Source of the DNA: Monosiga brevicollis MX1
Lineage: Eukaryota > Opisthokonta > Choanoflagellata > Craspedida > Salpingoecidae
DNA: 64,000 bases
Assembly: GCF_000002865.3 (NCBI RefSeq)
Contig: NW_001865043.1
Location: 663,729 to 727,728 of the forward strand
Direction: 5' to 3'
In this document: one piece after another, positions 55,225-64,000 of the stretch
Numbering within the stretch: the first letter of the stretch is position 1
Layout of the letters: every line of letters starts with the position of its first letter
Notes under the pieces: model-generated
Told to the model about the DNA's origin: nothing
Database searches by the model: none
The model's input: only the letters and a program-made list of their open reading frames with translations
Position numbers and translations under genes: made by a program

Positions 55225-57056
55225 TTTTTTTTTCCGCTGATACACTCTCAATTCTCGTTTGGTTTGGATCTCTTAATCTTGCGCTAGGATGCCCGATATT
55301 TGGGTTCGGCTCTCTTTGACTGGTACTCTGGGGTTCGCGATCTGCGTACCGAGATCATCAATCTTCCTGATGCCACAATTCGTGTTTCAACACTTTTGGA
55401 CCAGTTTCCCCCAGAGTCCAAGCTGCGCAGCCACGCTGAGCGCATTTTGGATCCGAGCAAAACCGGCAAGCTGACTCGAGAACAGCTGATGACCTGTGTC
55501 GTGGAGGTGTTTTTGGGCCGCAAGAACCTGGCCCACTCGCTGGGCGACCTCGACTCGATCATCCATGCCATCAACGCCTTTCTGATCAACGTTCAGGCTG
55601 TCCTGACCTTTTTGGTCGTGCTCGTGGGCTTTTCCACCGGAGAACTCGCCGACATCGCCCTGACCGCAGGTGCGGCGCAACTCGTGTTGGCTCGTTCGAA
55701 GCGCCCTTTGACATCAGATGACACACCAGGTTCCCTCACTGACTTGTTCGTCTTATTGCTTGCCCTCCTCAGGAACAACCATCTTGGGCCTCTCCTTCAT
55801 CTTCTCTGACACCTGCAAGCATGTTTTTCAGTCCTTCGTGCTGCTTTTTGTGGTAAGCGCAACTTACGGACAATGGCCCGATGTTCATGGTCGTGTGCCC
55901 AGACTTCACGCCACCCGATGAACGCTCGGCTCAATTCGTGATGGATCGGTGCTGTAGCGTGCACCTTTTGATGCCGGGGATCGCGTCGAGATTCAAGGGT
56001 ACAGCGAACCCTTATATGTCCAGGTGCGTGCTGGTGGCCGTCCGTATGTCATGGTTTGTCAGGTTGCAATGCTCACAAGGATCGACCTGGCTTGGTATTT
56101 TCTCGTGATAGAAAATGGAGCTTCACTATACGGTTTTCACAGTTTGGAACGGCTTGGTGGTCACTATACCTAATCACGACCTCTATAACAAGGTCAGCTG
56201 CTTTGCCTGAGCAGCAAGCACCCTTGCCCTCGTGGAGTGTCGTTGGCTTGATCCATGCCTCATTCGTTTTGCGCCTGACTGTGTGAGATAGACGATCTTT
56301 AACGTTCACCGGAGTGGCATGATGTGGGAACAAACCAAGTTTTCTGTTTCAGTGCGCACATCATCTGAGAAACTGCGTCTCCTCGAAGAACGCTGGCGGT
56401 ATGTTTTTGCTGCAGAAACCTGTTGTTTCAAGTGTGGTGGAGTGCTCCCGGCTTGGTGGGCTGCCTGCTTACCACGCCCGCCTAATCTGCGTATCATCTT
56501 CTCGTGGACACGCACCTGGTGCAGAGAGACCTTGCGGGCGCATCCCTTTGATTTCCATGATGCGCGGTCCTTTTTCCTTCTGGATCGCATCGAGGATGCC
56601 AACAAACTCGTGATTCACATGATTTCTGCCCAACGGTTCGTTTGTTGATTCATCTTGTGCTCCCTGTGCGCGCCCCTTGATTTTCGAAGCCGCCTCTTAT
56701 TCAAGTGTTTTTGACGCGGGACAGGACTAACTGGCAAAATGGCGAGCATGTCATTCGGCGAAACATTATCACCGCTGCAATGCGCGTACGTGATTCAAAA
56801 AAAAATCGGCTTGCCTGACTCGCATGGTTCACGGCCGGCCTCTGATGTCCTGCCTCTGATGTCCTGCCTCTTTCAATCTTTACAGAAAGCCTGTGAAGAC
56901 TTGGGCATCGAGTACGGCCCTCCCATTCAGCGGGTCAACCTGGTTGGCAATGGTGTGCCACCGCCCTCGTCAACTTTCGAAAGCGGTTCTTCAAACTTTG
57001 CCACTCGTGCCGCCTCTTATGATGGTGGCCTGAGCGAGCAAATGCACCAGTCATAG
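52407..57056 (+). CDS. MscS-family mechanosensitive channel
   Basis: Thirteen phase-consistent exons give about 1,069 residues: 52407-53745, 53826-54204, 54370-54467, 54607-54804, 54940-55076, 55288-55669, 55773-55852, 55958-56023, 56112-56192, 56292-56398, 56525-56635, 56725-56785, 56886-57056. Residues 1 to ~390 are disordered, ending in an acidic run before the first membrane helices (WFILTFLLCIVLPGLLCGFL, FTAWAFILGIIILAWPVVYL). Further helices follow (FAWAIAATVLFHVLIV, FFICGIIVSILPM). An EF-hand-like segment (DPSKTGKLTREQ) precedes the pore-lining region (NVQAVLTFLVVLVGF, GTTILGLSFIFSDTCKHVFQ). The MscS beta domain reads APFDAGDRVEIQGY, YTVFTVWNGLVVTIPN. This order matches the eukaryotic Msy/MSL branch with an EF-hand before the pore. 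Family role: osmotic or Ca-regulated ion release. Confidence 0.88.
55185..55227. repeat. (TTTA)n microsatellite
   Basis: About ten TTTA units and a short T run inside intron 5 of the MscS gene. Confidence 0.9.
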
Positions 57057-57680
57057 CTATAGATGGTCGGTTATGTTGGTGTTTAAGCTAATGTTGACAT
57101 TCGCGCCGGCCGCTAATACAGCCGGAACAGTGAGACCGTACATAGGGGTCTCTTACCCATTGTTCTCGGCAAAGTTCCTATCAACATCGCTTTGTTGTTT
57201 TCGTGTTTCTGTGTTCGTGTTTTTCGTTTTTCGTTTTTCGTTTTTTTTTTTGCTTTGTTCCGCGGTGGGTGTTGCCGCGGCAGCACACTTAGTTAGTAGG
57301 AAGGCCGAATATGACGGCTGTTTGCGACCTCTTCATCCTGCAGATGGCAAGAACACCACTGACAGCTGAATGGATGTAGCGATCGTGGTGTCAAAAGTAT
57401 TGGGTTCAGATATACTTGCTGATCCTCATATGAAAAGCATCGTAAAGCATGAAAGCCTGAATCGATAAGATGCTTTGACTTTTTCTAACCACGCAAAGGC
57501 CGAAGACAAGGGATTGACGAGAATGATGAGCAACTCCTACTAAAGGTATGAATTATTGACTTGTGGCACACATGCGGGAAGACGTTCTTGGAAGGCCGCA
57601 AGAAGGTCGTCCAACCGAAGATTTATTTGAACGAGCACAGCCATTACTGGCACAGAGTGGCCCAACAAACAGAAGGAAGC
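57057..57680. other. convergent intergenic region
   Basis: About 620 bp between the MscS (+) and DCAF11 (-) 3' ends. A short TTCGTTTTTCGTTT repeat lies near 57215-57250. No coding signal. Confidence 0.4.
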
Positions 57681-60600
57681 TTAATCGTTGTCCGTGCAAA
57701 GATCGAAAGAAGACATAACCAGGCGATTGTCCCACTATATAATTCGGACAGACGAGCGAAGAAGCGTGAGGGAGGAGTAGACAAGCAAAGTTCTGCACAG
57801 CATGGGATGTCTGCACAGTACGCATTGCTCATCAACTTACGCCCGAGGAAACAATGTAAGGTTTGAAGGGGTGCCATGATACGTCTCGGACAATGGTGTC
57901 CGCATGGGGCTTAAGCCGTGATGCTACCTTTCCAGTTAAACTGTCATAGACGTAGATACAGCCGTTTGCAGAGCCCGAATAAATGTACCTGTGGGTGGGA
58001 TGCACACAAGGGTCAATGGCCGAGTTGGATATGTTATTGAGTACCATGCCGGCATGAGGCGGCGTGAGAGGACGCTTACTTTTGCCCTGTGCTGAACTCG
58101 GGTGAAAAGCGTGCCCGGATGAGTGTACGAGCCACAACATGATCCCGATATGTCATGAGTGAGGTGTCATCACGGAGTTGGCGCTGAGGCCGGCCGGAGA
58201 TGCCCCAACGATAATCTGAGAGAGCCACACGTGGGGCTGCGGTGTGCCTGTCACTCATCTGTATCCAACGCAAAAAGGGAATGAGATTGTCTTGAGCAGC
58301 GGCGGCAGCAGTAGCAGCAGCGTTGGCAAAGCAGCGCAGCAGCGCGTTGGTGATGACCGGGCGGAACATACCCTTCGTAGGTCCCACAGCTTGATGCTGC
58401 AATCTTTGCTCTGAGAAATGAAGTGCCGTCCATCGCCCTATATAGAAGGAGGACAGGGCGCGGAAGAACAGTCAGAGGAGGGAGGGGCAGCGATTCAAGG
58501 GACGCATGTATTTGCGGCAAAAGGTAAATTCAGGCACAAACATGAACATTCACCTTGGGATCAATATATGTGATGCCATGGCTGTGTCCCCGAAAAACGC
58601 CCACAGGCTCGTCACGTTCGTCGTCGACGATCCTACGATCCCAGACCTAAATCACAAAAGTTGGCATTGGGAGAACCGGGCAAGCAATTTTTAATTGTCT
58701 ATGACTGTTCGCCCTTAAAGCGGGTAACGCCCAGGCTCCGACCTTCAAGCAGGGTGTGTGGCGTTAAATACCTTGCAGAGGCAATCGTCTGATCCGGTGA
58801 CAAAGAGGTTGGATGAATCGTCAAGAAATGCCACGGCGTTGACGTCATCTTCATGTGCTGATATGGCTACTGGACGCTGTCAATGGCGGATAGCCAACAG
58901 GGCATCAATGACATGAGGTTGCCAGGCCAATGAAACGGCGCCATGCTCACACGTGCACCGATGGTTAGTCTGTCGTCGACGATTGTGAGCAAGGGCATCA
59001 ACGAAGCCAGCCATACCGTATCCCGAACGCAGTCATAAATGAAAATGGAGGCGTGGTTGGTGCCGCCGATAATCTCGCGTGAATCATTGGAAAAGCGAAT
59101 GCTGAATGGGCAAACCGAGCCAGCTAGCAGAGTAGAACAAGAGGACGCAAAAGACAACGGTGAAGTGCTGGGTGAAGCATGCTTTGGCATGGTTTAAAAA
59201 ATAAGAGTTGACACTGGCTAGCCATGCATGCACCCGCTAATACCTTGGGCCAGATCTCCAGCAACGTCGAGGGCTTCGTGCCGACTGCCATCCAGGGTGA
59301 TGAGGTGCACAAAATGACTCCAAGAGGAATAAATCAAAAAGTGCTGATCCGGCGAGTAGCAGCTGTTGACAACGCGCCATGTGGGAATACGGGCAGGTAA
59401 GTGGGCAGGGGTGTTGTCTGAGGGTAGAGCATGGCAAGTGAACATACGTGTCAACAATGGCCCAGCCAACATCGCGGGCTTGCACGGCTGCCGTAAGCCT
59501 AAATTCTGAACCTCGTGCATCATAGAGACGGAGCATGCCATCTGACATGGTGCAAGTTTTTCCGGCCGCGCAAGGGCTCGATAGTGAGAACGTCTGGCAA
59601 GCACATGACGCCGGGGAATGAAAGATTCATGTGTCATGTGAGCCTGGCACAAACCTTGACAAGCAGACATGAAAATGTTGCCGTCCTCGCTGTAGGTACC
59701 ACAGAACGGATGATCTTCAAGGTCGATCAATGTGCGGGTCTTGCGCGGTTGAGGCACGAAACCTGACGTGAGGCGACGATTTTCCGCGCGGCCAGCGGCG
59801 GGTTTGGCAATGATGTTGCGATTTCTCTGTCGTATTGCACGTCCAGCGGCATTCATGAAGAGAGCGTCGCGAGAACGCGTAGATTAGGCACACGCAAGAA
59901 GAAAAGGACCTCGGAAAGCAACGGCAGCACGAGTCGGCGGGCGCTGGACGTTTGATCAACCAAGTGGAACGCACGGCTTGAAGCAGCTGGAACAAACTGG
60001 TGGACGAGGGAAGACTGGACGTGGCCTTGTATCCCAGTTGTTGCATGACCTTCTTGGCATACGGTGCTTGCTTGAGCTATGGTCAAGCACGTTGGCAGGG
60101 TCAGGTATGGACACAAAGTCAACGCCGGACGCAGGTCGATGGCTTCAAAGTGCTATGTTGCAATTTGAAGATGCCAAAAGTGGGCGCACCTGGCGGTGTG
60201 TGTCCGGTCGACGTAAGTCATGTTCGAGCCCTGCCGCAACCAAATAGCGATGGGTGACGTCCGGCATGCTGATACAGTTGTCATGATGACCTGGTCGCTG
60301 CGCAAGACATATTTCCGTGGTCGCACCTGATGTGAAAGCGCCCCCTGTTTGGTTTTGAAGTTCATGCTCAGGTACAAACTCGTTATCATCGCTTGCTCTA
60401 TGTAGACATGGGAAGCACCTGGTCATGAGTCTAGGGCTCAGAGCAAGTTGGGGACCAAAGGGCTGTGGAAGGCGGCAAATGCGGGTATGCGTTCTTTGAG
60501 CTGCACGTTGCGAGCCACTCACGCGTCTTGACGAGGCAGCAAGTAGCGAAGCAAGAACTGTAAAGCCGCCGGTTCTTGTACTTCCAGACGCTCTAGCAGG

Positions 60601-60896
60601 GCTGCTTCCAAAGCGTGATCTTCCTCATTGCTGTCCTCCACGAGATCCTCTTCCTCCTCGTCACCGTCGTCGTCATCGTCTTCATCATCATCAATTGTGT
60701 CGGTCAAGTCATCACTCGAGCTGGCATCGCCATTGGCACCTTCTTCGTCACCGTTGTTGGGCCACAGCGCGCTCTGGGCATCTTCAAAGTGCAGCTCGTT
60801 GTCAGTGTCCATGGGCACTGCCGCTGTTGCGGCAGTTCCGTCTCTTGCGACCGCGGGTCTCGCAGCGTGGCGACTTGAGCGCCGGGGCCCATCCAT
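57681..60896 (-). CDS. DCAF11: DDB1- and CUL4-associated factor 11 (WDR23)
   Basis: Fourteen phase-consistent exons give about 580 residues: 60896-60523, 60397-60327, 60189-60131, 60076-59975, 59826-59655, 59541-59448, 59362-59244, 59123-59017, 58876-58772, 58646-58554, 58437-58372, 58258-58080, 57988-57841, 57734-57681. An acidic N-terminus precedes WD40 repeats that align along human WDR23: FCGTYSEDGNIFMSACQ, ARDVGWAIVDT, FLIYSSWSHFVHL, HEDDVNAVAFLDD, CKVWDRR, GHSHGITYID, KDCSIKLWDLRR, DTSLMTYRDHVV with RARFSPEFSTGQ, and YIYSGSANGCIYVYD to VRDVSWHP. WDxR motifs expected for DDB1 docking are present (WDRR, WDLRR). Family role: substrate receptor of CRL4 ubiquitin ligases, linked in animals and worms to Nrf/SKN-1 turnover. 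Exon 3 is the weakest (donor GTCCGG). Confidence 0.92.
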
Positions 60897-61344
60897 GACT
60901 CGCCGTGGGCCTCACTCGACGCCGCGTCAAGCAAGCGGACTTGCTTGCAGTCAGGTGGCTGCGCGGCGCGAGGGCATCAACAGGTCACTGACGGCGCAGG
61001 CACCGGTTGCCCACCCAAGGATGGGGAGGAGCAGCGCGTTCCAGAGCAGTCGATCAATAGATTTGTAGCACACTAGACCAGAGGCCTCAGGAAGCCAGCG
61101 AGTGGGCGCTGTCGCAGCTCGTCAAGCAGGTGCACCGCCGACCGGGGGCGCTGCCACCGTCAAGTCAGCCAAACTACCACAAGATCAAGCGGACCGGCAC
61201 AAACTCGGTCAGACCACACGTGTAAAACTGCATCAAGTCTGAGAAAAGCAACACAAACCTCAGAATGTCAGCCACTTGATCCTTTGTTTTGATGATGTTA
61301 CACCCCTTTCAAAATGACGCCACAATGAAGTAAAGTGTGTCAGT

Positions 61345-61423
<79 letters not shown>

Positions 61424-62079
61424 TTGGTTTGGTCAGAGCAAAGACACAAAGGAAAAAGAGAGAGAGAGAGAGAGGGGCTTGTGAGGCAGGTGCCTGGCAC
61501 ACTTAAAAGTATAATACTTCTTACATAGTCTTTGAAAATGGCGAAAAGTAAAATACTTTGCATTTTGGGGTGATGTTGTTGTTGTTTGGTGGCGGACGGC
61601 TGTGTGTGTGTGAGTTGTTGTTTGGTTGGCGAGTGGGGGCGGGGGCCGTTTGAGTCGTGCTCCCCCGACGAACACACACACGCGCGCACACACACGCACG
61701 TACGACCGGTGCTGTTTGTTCCTGTTGGCAGAGTAGACTCATTCATGGTGTCATTGCTGCCGGGTGCGCGCACTCGGGTCGGTATCCTGAACGTACAGGG
61801 GTGAGAGCGCCGGCTCACCCTGCCGCCTACCTCGGCGCTAGTGTGCGGTGGTCCACAGGCATCGCGCATTAGCTCTTGGATCCGCATGCTCCCTTTGATT
61901 TGATCGATTGGCCTCACCGCGTCTGTGAGGGCGGGTTTGCATCATTCTTTTACGTCTGCACATTCACCTTAAGCACCCCATCCGTCTCTATTTATTGATC
62001 GCTGCCCGTGCAAGCAAGGGGCGCACCGAATGCTGTTCACAACCTGTCCGCCGGCCCGTTGACTTGGACACCTGTGATC
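60897..62079. promoter_or_regulatory. divergent intergenic region DCAF11 / EF-hand gene
   Basis: About 1.18 kb between two divergent starts. It includes a (GA)n tract at 61347-61418 and shorter GA and CA tracts. No exon recognised. Confidence 0.4.
61347..61418. repeat. (GA)n microsatellite
   Basis: About 70 bp of nearly pure GA repeat in the intergenic region. Confidence 0.9.
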
Positions 62080-64000
62080 ATGGGATCGGGTGCTAGCAAG
62101 TCACAGTCTGGCCGGACCAGCTCGCGGCAGTCTACCCGTCGCCGCACCAAACCCGACAGCAATGGACCAGTAGAGCCCGATGCCCCTAGCTCGCCTAAAG
62201 AGAATGGCAGCAGCAGCAACAAATCCCCGAGTCCCGAAAAGCGACCTCTCCCCATCGAGCATGCCATTCTCACACCGGACGCCTCGCCGCGCCCCGTTGT
62301 GTCAGATGTCACCACGAATGTCCACACAACGCGACGCGATAAGAGCCGCACGTCTGATGCACTCAGTACACATGGTACTCCGCGAACGCGATCTGTCTCG
62401 CCCCGGCCACAGCCGGCAAGCCAGTCAAACTCGCGTTCTGCTTTACCGCCAGCCTCTGCCGAGACAGATCGGAGCTCAGAAGCAACCAATCCGGCCGAGT
62501 CTATCGATGCTGAGGCCGGGTCCAACATTGGTGCGGTAGACATGGAGCGACTCTTGCAAAAGTACATGAGCTACATCTTTCACCGCGCTGATCTTGATCA
62601 GGATGAGGTGCTCTCTCAAACCGAGTTTGTCAACCTCATTCTTTCCCAGACACTCGACCTGCGCCTCTCCCGCGTCGATGCTGAAGCCATGTTTGAGGAG
62701 TACAAGGATCCCCAGGTGGATGGCGTCACTCGCGTGCGCTTTGATCCCCTCATACGGCGCGTGATCGACATGTACTGCGCGGCGCGGCGCGCCGATGACG
62801 AGCCGGGATGGCAGTGGTTTGGCATGTACTTTGACGATGATCCCGACTCACTGCCCGCCTATTATGATACTCAAGCCCGTGCCATGACCTACGACCGGCC
62901 GGCCGACTTCACCAACCGCCACGTCGTGGAGACGCAGCAGTTTGAGGACGTTGAACTAACCGACGGGACCGTGTTGACGACCTGCTTCGACGACCGCACC
63001 GGGGCTCGCCTCTACCTCGATTTCGAGTCGGGAGAGTGGTTTGCGTTGCCCGCCGAATGGGAGGACTCCATCGTGCGAGTAGGCCACAGCGATGACGCGC
63101 TTAATGGCGACCCGGCCACCTCCGGTGGCCAGTTGCTTAGTGATCGCGACCTGCTGCTCCAAGATGCCCTCGTCATGCATCCGTTGACGGGTGAAGAGTA
63201 TGAGTGTGTGGTCGAAGACGGTGAGCGCCTCTTTTTCGATCACAATGCTGGTGAATGGTGTGCCATGCCCGTGGCCCTCGAGCTTCACGTGCCGGCCGTG
63301 GCTGCTGTGGTGGCCAGCATCCAAGAGCGGTTTCCACGGTGGACCTCCACTCGGGAAATTCTTTACGCGCTTCGCATGTCTGGTTATCATCCAGATGTCG
63401 TTATGGCCGACCGCGAGTCGGAGGAGCAGTCTGCTTTGATGCTGGATGCCAGTGGCCAGCCCGCTGGCGCCGCGTGGGCCTCTCAAGAGGGCACCACCGC
63501 GCCGACCCAACCGCGCAAGCGTCGAGGCCGCTACCCGGTAGGGGATCATCGCTTTGTACACCTTGCCTCCTCCCAATCAACCCTGGCAGCGTTGCTGCGG
63601 ACGGACGAGGATCTTCTCACCGTGACTGCTGCACACTTGAATTCTCCCCGGCACCTACAATCAGGGAACCGTGCCGAGCTGGGAAGAGGCACAACGACAG
63701 GTCGAAGCGTTGCAACAGGAATTGGCTGAGCAACGCGCCGCAGCCCACGCCTTGCAACAGGAGATTGAGTCCAAGAACAATCTCGCTGAGCACCGCAAAC
63801 AGCTGTTGGCGGATGCACAGGCCGAGCTGTTGCAGCTTCAGGACAGCAACGATGCGGCCAAGCGAGCTATGCATGCCGAACAGACGGAGAATTCAGTGGC
63901 TGCGGAGTCTTGGAAGTTAAAGGCCGAGCAGCTTCAGCAACAATATGATGAAGCAGTAAGGGCTATCCGAGGCATCGCGTGATGCGCCCCTATGTTTCTC
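62080..64000 (+). CDS. N-myristoylation-motif EF-hand / coiled-coil protein, 3' part missing
   Basis: Exon 1 62080-63537 and exon 2 63665-63955 join in phase (donor GTAGGG, acceptor CAATCAG); donor GTAAGG at 63956 implies more exons beyond the window. The start is ATG 62080 because MGSGASKSQ fits an N-myristoylation signal. Residues ~1-150 are Ser/Pro-rich and disordered. A canonical EF-hand loop (DLDQDEVLSQTE) sits at about residue 175. Two related segments follow, each with acidic-aromatic strands ending GEWF or GEWC then a Pro (RLYLDFESGEWFALP; RLFFDHNAGEWCAMP), resembling WW-like repeats. Exon 2 begins a long Gln/Glu/Ala coiled coil. Likely a membrane-tethered Ca-binding scaffold (inference); I do not recognise the family. 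Confidence 0.75.

Overview
The window is nuclear DNA of a GC-rich, intron-rich unicellular eukaryote. Its content points to a choanoflagellate, with Monosiga brevicollis the best guess (inference, not proven here). Reasons: short GT-AG introns of mostly 80-250 bp, metazoan-type SH2 and tyrosine-phosphatase domains beside a forkhead factor, and a ROCO GTPase fused to TIR and SAM domains. Exon joins below were worked out by eye from splice sites, reading phase and family alignments. No search was run.

Layout, left to right. A protein tyrosine phosphatase (minus) is cut by the left edge and is divergent from a secreted trefoil plus GH38-like/DUF5054 glycosidase (plus, 1777-4651). A bZIP-like factor (minus, 6008-7360) and a forkhead factor (minus, 10641-13695) follow. 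Next come a single-exon U-box/VWA/Vint protein (minus, 15348-17726), a decayed pogo/CENP-B-type DNA transposon (17971-20107) and an SH2 adaptor with many tyrosine motifs (plus, 21188-23684). A SIRT4-like sirtuin (minus, with an assembly gap in its last intron) is divergent from the translation GTPase DRG1 (plus, 26717-29046). A GH25-type secreted lysozyme (plus) precedes the largest gene, a 23-exon ROCO-TIR-SAM protein of about 1,828 residues (plus, 31297-39127).

The right half holds a GT32-type membrane glycosyltransferase (minus) and a divergent histone H4/H2A pair sharing 413 bp. It continues with a Ser-rich ankyrin protein (plus, 45012-48005), a sulfotransferase (minus, 48443-50360), an MscS-family channel with a large cytosolic N-terminus (plus, 52407-57056) and DCAF11/WDR23 (minus, 57681-60896). 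The last gene is a myristoylation-motif EF-hand/coiled-coil protein (plus, from 62080), cut by the right edge.

There is no operon logic; neighbours are mostly unrelated. Recurrent themes are phosphotyrosine signalling (PTP, SH2), ubiquitin ligation (U-box, DCAF11), secretory-pathway carbohydrate enzymes (glycosidase, lysozyme, GT32, sulfotransferase) and possible innate-immune-like NAD chemistry (TIR). Gene starts are often preceded by CT/GA-rich or CA-rich simple sequence. The best candidates for something undescribed are the ROCO-TIR-SAM gene and the U-box/VWA/Vint gene.
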